NCBI GenBank assembly: GCA_963920705.1
Contig: CAWUCO010000002.1
Span: 186,001 to 250,000, forward strand
Source of the DNA: Odiellus spinosus
Taxonomy: Eukaryota; Arthropoda; Arachnida; Opiliones; Phalangiidae
Direction of reading: 5' to 3'
Length of the DNA: 64,000 nucleotides
Positions within the stretch are counted from its first letter, which is position 1. Every line of letters starts with the position of its first letter. This document shows, piece by piece, positions 22,364 to 32,400 of the stretch. The notes beneath the pieces were generated by a model. The model did no database searches. It saw nothing but the letters and a program-made list of their open reading frames with translations, and was not told the origin of the DNA. Position numbers and translations under genes: made by a program.

Positions 22364-23606
22364 CGAAGAACTTTTTTTGGATGATAACGATGTGGAACGT
22401 ATAAACGATTTTGAAGAAGAATGCGTCGAGGGCTATCTAAATGAAACGGAATTAAAATCGCGAGAATCCCAAGAGAGACAATTGAGCGAAACTGTTGTTC
22501 GAGTTGAAAATATTTCCATTAAAGTTGACGATATAAATCAACAACAAAAGAAACTGGCATCTACGTTAGATTCCTTCAAACTGCAGCTAAAAGCCTTCGA
22601 CGAACGAATGAAAACGACGATAGAAAACGTAAATCTATTACAGAATTGTCTCTCGATTGATTCCGAGGCTGATGTAATAGAGAATTTTACCGATGACTCG
22701 AGGAACTATTCCTCAACCCTTATAAAAGGGGAAGATCAGTCCGATGACGATAACGAATCGGACGAGGATGCGTATAAATCGTCCGAGAGTACGCGTGCTC
22801 GGTCCAACTCGATCGCTGAGGCTGCCGAAGGAGATCTGCATACAGACCTACCGAATTTGCCAAACAGAGGCTCCTTCCGAAGAAGTATTCGCAAACTGAG
22901 AGGGGAAACCGTTCGAAGACAGTCTTCCCTCGGACCCCAAACTGACGGCCCTTCAACGTCACGGGAAGCAGCTTTTCCTCCTCTGACCAAAAACGATAAA
23001 CTGCGAGGGAAAAGCATGTCGGAAGTAGAGAGCGCTACCGAATTTCCAGCCCACATTCCGAAGGAACGAACGAAAGTTGAAAGAAGCAGTTCTAATTTAA
23101 GCTCCGGACGTCACGCGAACGTCAACGTTCCAATTTGCGTGATTTCTCCGTCTCCTCGCTATTGTCGTAGAACTAGTTTCAACGAATACACCACCATTAC
23201 CGATGATTTGGAAGAGAACGTTGTTATAAGAGGCCCTACTAATTCCGTCAGAAGGCCAGTTTCGCTCTCCAATAGTCTCGAGCACGAGCGAGCCTTGGCT
23301 ATGGAATCGGAAATATTGCGCGGAGCCGAAGAAGCCGATTACCATTTAATGGAACCTCTGATTCAAAGGCGTCTACGAAGGGAATCGGGAAATTTGAATA
23401 GGAGCCTGGAGGAGCTTTGCAGCGTACACTCTGATAGCGAAAACGAATCCGTTTTAGAGACGGTTCCGTTCCCTAGAAGCTCCGAAAGTTCGAACTCCTT
23501 GCCCAGGAGCATTCACGCCGAAATTGAAAACGTTGGCATCAGCGAAGATTCTAGAGCCCGTTCGCCACATTTATTGCATCCAAATTGGAGCGAAACCAAA
23601 TTTTAA
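11801..23606 (+). CDS. Trpm: TRPM-family cation channel, 3' part of the gene (12 exons)
   Basis: Twelve exons joined by canonical introns in compatible phases encode about 1,130 residues of a TRPM channel, the membrane pore for Ca2+, Mg2+ and other cations. Exons are 11801?-12040, 12387-12637, 14008-14236, 14299-14517, 14848-14988, 15373-15591, 16123-16251, 18761-19009, 19861-20035, 20773-20899, 21588-21778 and 22369-23606. In order they give the end of the N-terminal region ([15 protein letters not shown]), the pre-S1 domain, S1-S4, the S5-pore-S6 segment with filter YGEVFAD, the TRP box (WKAQRY), a coiled coil and a Ser-rich tail. No NUDIX or alpha-kinase domain follows. The layout is closest to the TRPM1/3 type. 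The large N-terminal homology region (about 400-600 residues in relatives) is missing, so the gene either starts far upstream or is 5'-truncated. The frame is intact throughout. Confidence 0.93.
12387..12637 (+). CDS. Trpm: TRPM exon: MHR4-like, [12 protein letters not shown] motif
   Basis: Acceptor ATTTTTAG|AATCC; donor GCGGA|GTAAGT, phase 2. Encodes the highly conserved [19 protein letters not shown] stretch and HGEEA, followed by the [10 protein letters not shown] helix. Confidence 0.95.
14008..14236 (+). CDS. Trpm: TRPM exon: pre-S1 helices
   Basis: Acceptor CTAATAG|CGAG; donor CTTAAG|GTACGG, phase 0. Encodes [12 protein letters not shown] through [14 protein letters not shown], which aligns with the TRPM stretch leading to the pre-S1 linker. 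Confidence 0.95.
14299..14517 (+). CDS. Trpm: TRPM exon: LLFPP linker and acidic segment
   Basis: Acceptor TCGCGTAG|ATAATT keeps the frame; using the nearby AG at 14305 would run into a stop. Encodes the pre-S1 '[10 protein letters not shown]' motif, then an acidic linker ([13 protein letters not shown]). Donor AGCAGG|GTAATT, phase 0. The last half resembles the next exon. Confidence 0.9.
14848..14988 (+). CDS. Trpm: TRPM exon: duplicated linker exon
   Basis: Acceptor CGTTTCAG|CGGG; donor ACTTTG|GTAATT; 47 codons, phase 0 at both ends. The peptide [20 protein letters not shown] parallels [20 protein letters not shown] in the exon before it, so one arose by tandem exon duplication. As both phases are 0, the exon can be skipped or included without breaking the frame. 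Confidence 0.8.
15070..15304. mobile_element. MITE in a TRPM intron
   Basis: Inverted ends of about 33 bp: 'gcaacagcctttgaattt' on the left against the complement of 'aaattcaaagctgttcca' on the right, both continuing into 'ggaatcac'/'gtgattcc'. It is about 235 bp long and non-coding. A related sequence lies at 21062-21360 in another intron of the same gene. Confidence 0.75.
15373..15591 (+). CDS. Trpm: TRPM exon: linker up to the start of S1
   Basis: Acceptor ATTTTCAG|CAAAAA; donor CACAGC|GTAAGT; 73 codons, phase 0. The end, [17 protein letters not shown], is the conserved entry to S1. Confidence 0.95.
16123..16251 (+). CDS. Trpm: TRPM exon: S1 to start of S2
   Basis: Preceded by a run of about 20 T and CAG; 43 codons, phase 0, donor AGAGAA|GTATGC. 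Encodes a hydrophobic S1 and the family motif GIEKMRE. Confidence 0.95.
17642..18241. mobile_element. Element carrying GC-rich repeat copy B, in a TRPM intron
   Basis: Outer inverted ends of 22 bp lie at 17642-17663 and 18220-18241 (for example 'gagacgggttaagcgg' and its complement). Inside, about 17840-18190 is the reverse complement of the GC-rich block at 10646-11100. 'gtcgcttggcac' occurs twice (17818 and 18194). The open frames on both strands (17767-18243) are not conserved with copy A. Confidence 0.75.
18761..19009 (+). CDS. Trpm: TRPM exon: S3-S4
   Basis: Acceptor TTTTCTAG|GTTG; donor AAAATG|GTAACG; 83 codons, phase 0. Encodes [15 protein letters not shown] (S3), then [19 protein letters not shown], the S4/S4-S5 signature. 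Confidence 0.97.
19861..20035 (+). CDS. Trpm: TRPM exon: S5 and pore
   Basis: Acceptor CTTTGCAG|GTGA; donor TGAAC|GTAAGG, phase 1. Encodes S5, [16 protein letters not shown], the pore helix [13 protein letters not shown] and the selectivity filter. Confidence 0.97.
20773..20899 (+). CDS. Trpm: TRPM exon: outer pore loop and S6
   Basis: Acceptor AATTTGTAG|CCGAC; donor TTTAA|GTAAGA, phase 2. Contains two Cys in the outer loop ([10 protein letters not shown]), conserved in TRPM and thought to form a disulfide, then S6 ending NLLIAVF. Confidence 0.97.
20936..21560. mobile_element. Non-autonomous element in a TRPM intron (larger copy)
   Basis: Inverted ends of about 50 bp: 'aaacctaaaaaccaccgatt' with 'ttatcgtttaaat' on the left, and the complement at 21500-21555. 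The same ends bound the shorter copy at 21838-22066. The interior (21062-21360) resembles the MITE at 15070-15304, suggesting nested insertion. Confidence 0.7.
21588..21778 (+). CDS. Trpm: TRPM exon: TRP box
   Basis: Acceptor TTTTTTAG|TAAC; donor CCTCA|GTGAGT, phase 1. Encodes the post-S6 stretch and the TRP-domain WKAQRY, then [11 protein letters not shown], as in all TRPM channels. Confidence 0.97.
21838..22066. mobile_element. MITE in a TRPM intron (short copy)
   Basis: About 230 bp with inverted ends reading 'aacgagtgattttttatcg' and 'cgttatcgtttaaa', with the complement at 21993-22055. Same family as 20936-21560, but with an unrelated and shorter middle. Confidence 0.75.
22330..22368 (+). 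promoter_or_regulatory. 34-T polypyrimidine tract and acceptor of the last TRPM exon
   Basis: T runs from 22330 to 22363, followed by CGAAG. The AG at 22367-22368 is the only one that restores the frame from the previous phase-1 donor and gives the expected GLKLF junction. Confidence 0.8.
22369..23606 (+). CDS. Trpm: TRPM last exon: coiled coil and cytoplasmic tail
   Basis: The start completes GLKLF, continuing into [15 protein letters not shown], the family pattern before the coiled coil. Residues about 20-100 of the exon form heptads typical of the TRPM assembly domain. The remaining 300 residues are rich in Ser, Arg and acidic residues with many potential phosphorylation sites. The stop is TAA at 23604-23606. 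Confidence 0.96.
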
Positions 23607-23755
23607 AAGCCCAAAAAAATCAATCCAATCTAATGAGGAGTCCGGCCAAAAAATATCAAACGTATTGATCAACGAATTTACTTAATCATCTGATTTTTAA
23701 TCGATTCAAATTAAATTCAATTCCGTAATTAAGTTACGCTTTTTTAATTTTATAA

Positions 23756-24490
23756 TGTAATTAGGATAAACACTTTTGTGTTTATCCCTTTATCTAAACT
23801 CGAATTTCATCAGAAACCGTAATGTATTTTCCAATGGACCCGCGGCGCTTGATAACTGAAATCGTCGTTTCCCTCTTCCCACCGTCCACTGAATTCGAAT
23901 TAATACAAACAAAGGTACTTTTGAAAAAATTGATAAGACTTCTTTCGGGTACAAGAGTATCTCTAGTTAAACACAGATTTAAATAATGAAATATTGATAA
24001 AGTATATGAAGTAATAGATAGTAAGGTGCCTGAATGGGTTACAAAAGGGTGAAATAAGCTTATCCGAGCTTTATTAATTGCTTCAAAATGATAAACAAAA
24101 ATTTTATTTCTTAAACAGTAGAATGATAAGGAATATCCCTTGAATTCGAGTTAATAAAAAGTAAGGTGCCTGAATGGGTTAGAAAAGGGTGAAAACATAA
24201 GCTTAGCCGAGCTTTATTAATTGCTTCAAAATGGTAAACAAAAATTTTGTTTCTTAAACAGTAGAATGATAAGGAATATCCATTGAATTCGAGGTAATAG
24301 AGAGAAAGTATAGTTTATTGAGTACGAGGGCTTCTCTTGGTTAAACAAAGATTTCAATAATGAGAGATTGATAAGGTATATGAAGTAATAGAGAGAAAGG
24401 GAGCGGAATGGGTTACGAAAAGGTTAAAACATAACCCTAGCCGAGCTTTATTAACTGGTTCTAAATTGATAAACAAAAATTAAATTTATT
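23756..24490. repeat. Partial dispersed element plus three tandem units
   Basis: 23756-24000 is a deleted copy of the 5690-6360 element. It is followed by three imperfect tandem units (near 24005, 24145 and 24370) sharing 'ccgagctttattaa', 'gataaacaaaaatt' and 'taaacagtaga'. No coding capacity. Confidence 0.75.
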
Positions 24491-25504
24491 AAACAGTAGA
24501 TGTTACGAACCCTTTCGCTTGCGCGATGGACACCATCGTTTCTCACCTATATTTAGGTGATAAGAGCCCTCTTTCTCACGATCTTTTGGGTAGAGTACTC
24601 CAATAAACCGCGGCGATTGAATTTAAATTGTATTACCTAGAAATGTGGCTAAGTTAATATATTATGTCTCTGTAAGAATATTTCACAATGAAAGGTCTAG
24701 GGATTAAATATCACTTGAGTAGGACTTCATATCCTGCCAAGTGTTCAATTACACATGAAAATTAATGTTAACATTCCCAATCTCTACTTTATTTTTTTAA
24801 TATGCTTGAGTTTTGCGACTAGGATGCGTTTTAGATCCATAAGCACCGTCATTACTAGAACGTAATGACGTTGCTTTTAAGTAGTTGGTCAGTTATTAAA
24901 GTCTGGATCTTAAGCACATCTAACTTAAGTATATTAAAAAATAAAGATTTAGAATGTTAAATAGGATAGGCGAAACGTAAATTGATGTCGGCGAGTAAAA
25001 TAAATGGGCACATACTTCTGGTCTTATGAATTATGTTCTCTTGAATTATGTTCTCTTGCTTTAAAGAATTGTTTCGCCTTCAATGCCCATTTTTTGTCGA
25101 TGCGATTCAATGTTAAAAATTTAATCGCTAGCTCGGTCTAACCCGTCCCTTTTGTAATATTTTAGGTAAGGCTAGGTTAGTTAATCCCTCGTATTAGCCC
25201 ATATCTCCCACTAGTTAATCCCTCGAGCTACCCGTGCATCTGGTATTCTTTAAGGTAAGGTTAGGTTAGTTAATCCAACTAGTTAATCCTTAGCTCGGGA
25301 TATTTGTAATATTTTAGGTTACAACTTTTCATTTCTAGGTTGATTTTGAAATATCGTTTAAATATTATCTTTAATATTGAAGTTATTTCTCTATCGCTTT
25401 AACGTTTACGCGATACTTTGCTAAGAGTTTCAAATTAAAAGCAATTTCGAATAAGTTATTTTACGAAAGACAGTTACTTCATGGACATTTGACTTGTAAT
25501 AGTT
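24491..25504. other. Non-coding; short repeated 'ttagttaatcc' motif
   Basis: 25160-25330 contains several copies of 'aggttagttaatcc' and 'taatattttaggt' in direct repeat. No exon recognised. Confidence 0.5.
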
Positions 25505-25575
25505 TAGTGAAAACTAAAATTTACATTGGTCGGTAGCTTTCGGGCCGTGGCCCATCTTCAGCCGAGACTAAAATA
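25505..25575 (-). other. Second hammerhead-like or Penelope-type terminal motif
   Basis: On the minus strand the order is CTGAAGA (25561-25555), a GGGCC/GGCCC stem, then GAAAG (25541-25537), followed by GCTACCGAC. This resembles the hammerhead layout seen in Penelope-like element ends, but with A for U in the first box and no obvious cleavage-site pairing. Probably a degenerate relic. Confidence 0.3.
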
Positions 25576-25882
25576 GTTCTAAAGCTAACAGTTCAATTGC
25601 TAACAGTAGCAATTTCGCTACAGCTTTGTAGCTTTTACTCAAAATTTCACCATCTTTGTACGTTTATTCGCTATTTTAAAAACACTAGGGACTTTTTTCA
25701 ATTTGTGATTGGAAAATGGTTCCTAAATCCTTAATCTTAACATAGAATCATTCCTACTTGCACTTTAATCACCTTACAGACCTTTAATTAGTTTAATTTT
25801 ATACGCTATTTCAAAACCAACTTTCATCTTTAAATTTATTTTACTAAAATTTAATCGGCTTTTTCACTACGCCTTTAATATT

Positions 25883-25906
25883 AGATGCTGGCAGTCGCCA
25901 GCATCT
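25883..25906. repeat. Perfect 10-bp hairpin
   Basis: AGATGCTGGC pairs with GCCAGCATCT around an AGTC loop. It stands alone in AT-rich DNA. Function unknown. Confidence 0.85.
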
Positions 25907-27589
25907 GTTATTCCTAGCTCTAGTTTTCCGTAAACGGCTAGCAGCTCCTCTGTTTGGGCTGTATTAACTCCAATGGGGAAATAACATGGGCTGCCAAGAT
26001 CCGAGATTCTTATACATTATCGAAGCTCAAAAATCTTTGAATTACACATGACGCTTTTTTTGGTACACGTTAAAGTTCAGTGTGTCTGTACCTAGAGTCG
26101 TCATACCCGAAGGCCTATCTATAATTTGGAAGCTGTTTGTTTTCTTTTTTTGTGTGATTTAGTTTAATCTTATGTCGATATGTGTGCTTTTGACCTTTTT
26201 TCCCCCAAATCAGACTTTAATATAAAGTAAAATTAATTTTAAATCTATGTTATACAGAATGGTCGCTCGCTTTGCACGCGTTGAAATTACGGTTGCCTCT
26301 AGCTAGTGCATAAACGGCCATAGAGTAGACAGCCCGCTAGGCAAAAAAGGCTGTAGCTTCAAGCTCTATCATTGCTATGATGCTAAGTTCGTACGCGTTG
26401 AAATTCGGTATGGTTCCACCTCTAGCCAATGAACACGCCGTCAGTCGGTTAACCATCCCGCTTATAAATTCCCTACGCGCTGCTGCAAAGCGACTTTCTC
26501 TATATTTATTCTGGGATAGAGAAAACACACCCCTTTACCTTTACACCCGCTGAATTTGGGAAGTGAAATAAGCGGGAGAGTAGCGAAAAGAGAGTAAGAG
26601 ACGCCATAAAATGTTTCATCGGTTAGTTTCGTAAAACTACTATATCTTTAACAAAAGGCTTGAATATGGTAATTATTTTATTTTTGAAATGTCTTGATTG
26701 AATTTTTATAAGTTTTATTTTCCATTTGGACTTAAATATTAACTAAATGAGTTGTTATAAATTACAATCCAAGGCTTAGTGGGACAATCTCTTCGACGTA
26801 GACCTTTTGGTCAGGTTTTACTAGATAGATGTCAGTACTTTCCCCGCCGACCGACCTCATGGTCCAGCGGTCGACGAATTCGAATCTCGTAGAGAGTTTA
26901 AGTTTTTTTTAACATTATTTTTTTATTAAACTTTAATTTTTCTTCAAATTAATTATATTATAAAATATCATTCCTCTTCTAATATCATAATATCATTAAA
27001 ATTTAATTATAATTCATAAATAAATTTAGTGGTTCAACTTTTTGCCAGTAGGTGATAGCTGTTTTCGTACGTTATCTTACAGCTACGCTATATCACGTGC
27101 ATGAAATTGGTAGCGTATTACATAGCCTCCTCGATCACGCGCTTCGGTGGCGCTCATGGAAGCCCTGCCAATCGGGCGAATAAATGAATTCTCGAGATTT
27201 ACCAAACTGATGCACGTCTCAAATGGGGGAAACTGACCAAGTTCTAAGGATTTCGCCCTTTTCACGGCTATAACGATTTAAAGCCACAATCAAAATCTAT
27301 GCTTTGCAAATTAGTTTATCTCCCTATACAGGTTTCATAATTTTAGGGTAATAAGTTTTGAAGTTAAAAATTAAATATCAACGTAAGATTGTAGCGTGTG
27401 CAAATCTTTACCGCGTACAATTTGGTGCTTCAACCATTAACTCGTGTAAGTTTCGAAATTTTGGGAGAGAAGTTTTCCTGCCGTTTTCCAAATGTCGTTA
27501 AAATTTAATTTTAATTAATTTTATACTCTTGCATAAATTTGTGTCTGTATAATTGAATTTTCCTATATAATTGAATTTCTCGGAGATAA
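25907..27589. other. Non-coding, repeat fragments
   Basis: 26265-26460 holds two related stretches sharing 'cgcgttgaaatt' and 'cctctagc'. 26850-26895 has a short tRNA-like or SINE-like piece (see rejected items). No exon recognised, although upstream exons of the sushi gene would be expected to lie in this direction or further left. Confidence 0.45.
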
Positions 27590-27599
27590 TTATTTGGTT

Positions 27600-28195
27600 T
27601 CCCAAATCCAGCTCGATCGATGCGTCGATCCAGCTCGATCGAAGCGTTGATCCAGCTCGATCGACGCTTTGATCCAGCTCGATCGACGCGTTGATCCAGC
27701 TCGATCGACGCGTTGATCCAGCTCGATCGACGCGTTGATCCAGCTCGATCGACGCGTTGATCCAGCTCGATCGACGCGTTGATCCAGCTCGATCGACGCG
27801 TTGATCCAGCTCGATCGACGCGTTGATCCAGCTCGATCGACGCGTTGATCCAGCTCGATCGACGCGTCGATCCAGCTCGATCGACGCGTCGATCCAGCTC
27901 GATCGACGCGTCGATCCAGCTCGATCGACGCGTCGATCCAGCTCGATCGACGCGTCGATCCAGCTCGATCGACGCGTCGATCCAGCTCGATCGACGCGTC
28001 GATCCAGCTCGATCGACGCGTCGATCCAGCTCGATCGACGCGTCGATCCAGCTCGATCGACGGGTCGATCCAGCTCGATCGACGCGGTGATCCAGCTCGA
28101 TCGACGCGGTGATCCAGCTCGATCGACGCGTTGATCCAGCTCGATCGACGCGTTGATCCAGCTCGATCGACTCGTTGATCCAGCTTAATGCATGA
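27600..28195. repeat. 22-bp minisatellite with self-complementary unit
   Basis: About 27 copies of 'gatccagctcgatcgacgcg' plus two bases. The middle block carries a 'tc' ending, which makes 'gatcgacgcgtcgatc' fully palindromic; the flanks carry 'tt'. The array is GC-rich and open in several frames on both strands, which is an artefact of the repeat. It lies just upstream of a sushi-gene exon. Confidence 0.95.
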
Positions 28196-28269
28196 TCCAG
28201 CCAGTTCAATCGATTCGTTGATTCAGCTCAATCAACCTATAAGCCTTTTGTTGTTGGTTCCCGTTGCAG

Positions 28270-29262
28270 ATTCGGGATGCGCACGGAACCCGCCTGAAAT
28301 CGAGAACGGTTATTACAATTTAACCAGTGGGCGTACTTGTTGAGGTTATCCAGGGAGTCTATTCTCTAACTTCATTCGGATCGAAAGCTGCTCGAATCAT
28401 TCGGAATTCGGGTTGTCTGGGCCAAAAATACAAATAAGCGTATTCTGTAGGGCTCGAATGCGAATCATTCGGTTCGGGTTGATTCGAACCATTCGGCGGC
28501 CGATAGAGCCGTCCGAATCAAGTTTCCTCTCTTTTTGAGTGTTTTCCCCCTTTCTTTCAGCCCCGTTTCTCCTCGTCTCAAGGTGTTTGTACGTAAAATT
28601 TAGCCGCCATGTTTCATCAACTACAAATCAAAATAATCAAATTTGCGGCAATAAAAAACTACCCGTGGTCAATTAAGTAATTAGAATTGTATCTTAAACG
28701 TGTCGATTGCGTGGGGGCCCATCTATTTACATTTATCTTAGATTTTTCGGTTGAATAGGTAAGGTTAACGAGTCAATGTTTTTAGGCCTTGGTTGATAAT
28801 ACCCGGCTCCGTCGAGTCCGTCCCAAGGTTGGTAGAGTCTAGGGATATTCGCTGGCTCCGTCCGACGCTCTTGCCAATATTTTATCAATTTGACCGTCGA
28901 ATTTTGACGGAGCTTCAAGAATTTGGACCCGGGCGGCTACCAATATTTTAAGCGATGGCGAAGAAGCCGTCTATACTTGCGACGCCTCGTTAGGTATCGA
29001 CAAAACGGACAAGTTAATTTGTCGGAATGGCTCGTGGGTATCCGAAAAAATTGAAGGCAACGCCGTAATCGTTAAAGAAAATTACTGGCCACACTGCGGT
29101 AAGTTTCGTAGTTCCTTTAATGGTAGTTTCAATGTTAAAAGCCTACCCTTATTGAGCTGGCTCGAATCAAATACATTAACAGGTGTGACGGGACCTCCAA
29201 TGTCGTTGTCATTCGTGGCTTCGTTATTAATAGCAATTTCAATTTCTTTACTAAATCATTGA
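28270..29262 (+). CDS. Sushi/CCP-domain surface protein, last three exons
   Basis: Exons 28270-28332, about 28913-29098 and 29183-29262 encode the C-terminal part of a protein with a complement-control (sushi) module. The first exon gives CARNPPEIENGYYNLTSG, the usual start of the module. The second gives GEEAVYTCD and then LICRNGSWVSE, matching the Y-x-C and C-x-x-x-G-x-W positions, with a final Cys at the exon end. The last exon adds a short spacer and a hydrophobic run of about 18 residues with only two residues after it (NH, stop). This is the layout of a GPI-anchor signal. The donor at 28333 and an acceptor AG at 28911-28912 give compatible phases, but that junction is the least certain. 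Upstream exons were not found. Likely role: extracellular adhesion or immune-type recognition. Confidence 0.65.
28333..28912. other. Putative intron of the sushi gene
   Basis: Contains a repeated 'cgaatcattcgg' motif (28383-28500) in direct and near-palindromic form. No other feature seen. Confidence 0.5.
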
Positions 29263-29486
29263 GGAAGAAAAAATCGATTTCTTTTTTTTTTTTCGTAATT
29301 GGATTTTCTAACCGCAGAACGAGAATTAGTGTTAATTTTCACCAAGAATTTTTTGCGACAAAAGCAAAAACAAAAAATAGAAAAATGTTTTCGCGTTATA
29401 TAAGATTTATTAACAGTTTTCCGCCGCGAAAATTTTTTGATCTTGGCGGGAAAATAGCTCGCTTAAAATCAACCATAAAGTTCTTA
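29263..29486. other. Non-coding spacer
   Basis: AT-rich spacer between the sushi gene and the foldback element. The open frame at 29259-29516 has no support. Confidence 0.5.
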
Positions 29487-32400
29487 CCACCGTCAATCTG
29501 CCAGAATATGCCCTAATATAGAGTATCGAAACTGGGTGGATTATTCCACCAGATCCGCGATGGACGAAATAGCTATAACCAACTCCAGACTAAAGTAAAC
29601 AAGCATTTTTCGACCAAAAACGTGATTTAATTATGGAAAAAATTAACGGAAAAAACATTAAATCTAGGCTTAAGATATTTTATACTTTTAATGTAATTTT
29701 ATTATGAAAATATTTATTTATTCAGACTATAAAAGGGAAAAATTAACCAATAGAGCGCCCTAAACAAATTAGTATAGCTTGTACGTAAGGTACTTTGACT
29801 TACAACTCCTGTCAAACACATAGGATCCATATCAAATTTAAATATGTTATTAAGCATTTAATTATCTATCGTATGAAACTAGTCTGATATCTGGCCCTCG
29901 CCTAGTTTAAAAGTTGGAGATAGTTAAATTTAAGAAAATGTCATTTCCATTTTTTTTTTCCAAGTTCTGCAAGGGGGGGGGGATATTTTGTCTTATAACT
30001 CCCCTCACACACATAGGATCGATATCAAATTTAAATATGTTAGAGAGAATTTATTTATCTATCGAATGAAACTAGTCTGATATCTGGGCCTCGCCTAGTT
30101 TAAAAGTTAGAGATAGTTAAATTTAAGAAAATGTCATTTCAATTTTTTTTTTCCAAGTTCTGCAAGGGGGGGGGGATATTTTGTCTTATAACTCCCCTCA
30201 CACACATAGGAACCTTTTGAAATTAGAACATATTGTAGAGAATTTAATTATCTATCCAACGGTACTAGCGTCATATCTGGGCCCTAAGCCGTTTTGGAGT
30301 TATTAATAATAATTCACATAGAAAAAAAATCTCTACTCAAAAATATACATATAGTAAATTGTTAGGGGGGTTGGAATTACTGCTAATATCTCCTCTCACA
30401 CACATAGGAGCCTTTTGAAATTAAATCATATTGTAGATAATTTAATTATCTATCCAATGGTACTAGCGTCATATCTGGGCCCTAAGCCGTTTTGGAGTTA
30501 TTAATAATAATTCACTTAGAAATAAATCTCTACTCAAAAATATACATATAGTAAATTGTTAGGGGGGGTTGGAATTTCTGCTAATATCTCCGCTCACACA
30601 CATAGGAACCGTCTGAAATTAAAACATATTGTAGAGTATTTAATTATCTATCCAATGGTAATAACTACATATCTGGGCCCTAAGCCGTTTTGGAGTTATT
30701 AAATAATTCACATAGAAAAAAATCTCTACTCAAAAATTCCTACAGAAAATTGTTAGGGGGGTTGACATTTTGGTTAATATCTCCGCTCACACACATAGGA
30801 ACCTTCTGAAATTAAAACATATTGTAGAGTATTTAATTATCTATCCAATGGTAATAGCGTCATATCTGGGCCCTAAGCCGTTTTGGAGTTATTAAATAAT
30901 TCACATAGAAAAAAATCTCTACTCAAAAATACCTACAGAAAATTGTTAGGGGGTTGGCATTTTGGTTAATATCTCCGCTCACACACATAGGAACCTTCTG
31001 AAATTAAAACATATTGTAGAGTATTTAATTATCTATCCAATGGTACTAGCGTCATTTCTGGGCCCTAAGCCGTTTTGGAGTTATTAAATAATTCACATAG
31101 AAAAAAATCTCTACTCAAAAATATACATATAGTAAATTGTTAGGGGGGGTTGGAATTTCTGCTAATATCTCCGCTCACACACATAGGAACCGTCTGAAAT
31201 TAAAACATATTGTAGAGTATTTAATTATCTATCCAATGGTACTAGCGTCATATCTGGGCCCTAAGCCGTTTTGGAGTTATTAAATAATTCACATAGAAAA
31301 AAATCTCTACTCAAAAATTCCTACAGAAAATTGTTAGGGGGGTTGGCTTTTTTTGGTTTTAATTTCAAAAGGTTCCTATGTGTGTGAGCGGAGATATTAA
31401 CCAAAAAGCCAACCCCCCTAAAAATTTTCTGTAGGAATTTTTGAGTAGAGATTTTTTTCTATGTGAATTATTTAATAACTCCAAAACGGCTTAGGGCCCT
31501 GATATGACGCTAGTACCATTGGATAGATAATTAAATACTCTACTATATGTTTTAATTTCAGACGGTTCCTATGTGTGTGAGCGGAGATATTAGCAGAAAT
31601 TCCAACCCCCCCCCCCTAACAATTTACTATATGTATATTTTTGAGAAGAGATTTTTTTCTATGTGAATTATTTAATAACTCCAAAACGGCTTAGGGCCCA
31701 GATATGACGCTAGTACCTTTGGATAGATAATTAAATTCTCTACAATATGTTTTAATTTCAAAAGGTTCCTATGTGTGTGAGCGGAGATATTAGCAGAAAT
31801 TCCAACCCCCCTAACAATTTACTATTTGTATATTTTTGAGTAGAGATTTTTTTCTATGTGAATTATTATTAATAACTCCAAAACGGCTTAGGGCCCAGAT
31901 ATGACGCTAGTACCATTGGATAGATAATTAAATACTCTACAATATGTTTTAATTTCAGAAGGTTCCTATGTGTGTGAGCGGAGATATTAACCAAAATGCC
32001 AACCCCCCTAACAATTTTCTGTAGGAATTTTTGAGTTGAGATTTTTTCCTATGTGAATTATTATTAATAACTCCAAAACGGCTTAGGGCCCAGATATGAC
32101 GCTAGTACCAGTGGATAGATAATTAAATACTCTACAATATGTTTTAATTTCAAAAGGTTCCTATGTGTGTGAGCGGAGATATTAACCAAAATGCCAACCC
32201 CCCCCCTAACAATTTTCTGTAGGAATTTTTGAGTTGAGATTTTTTTCTATGTGAATTATTATTAATAACTCCAAAACGGCTTAGGGCCCAGATATGACGC
32301 TAGTACCATTGGATAGATAATTAAATACTCTACAATATGTTTTAATTTCAGGAGGTTCCTATGTGTGTGAGCGGAGATATTAACCAAAATGTCAACCCCC

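Noticed and set aside
22720-23345. Minus-strand open frames within the last TRPM exon
   Set aside because: Shadows of the real exon in other frames; codon pattern and homology favour the plus strand.
26850-26895. tRNA gene or tRNA-derived SINE ('ctcatggtccagcgg' and 'attcgaatctcg')
   Set aside because: A-box-like and B-box-like motifs are present but only about 15 bp apart, and no acceptor or anticodon stem can be formed. At most a deleted relic.
27511-28209. 232-residue open frame on the minus strand and 103-residue frame on the plus strand
   Set aside because: Both are translations of the 22-bp array, which cycles frames and lacks stops. No independent evidence of expression.
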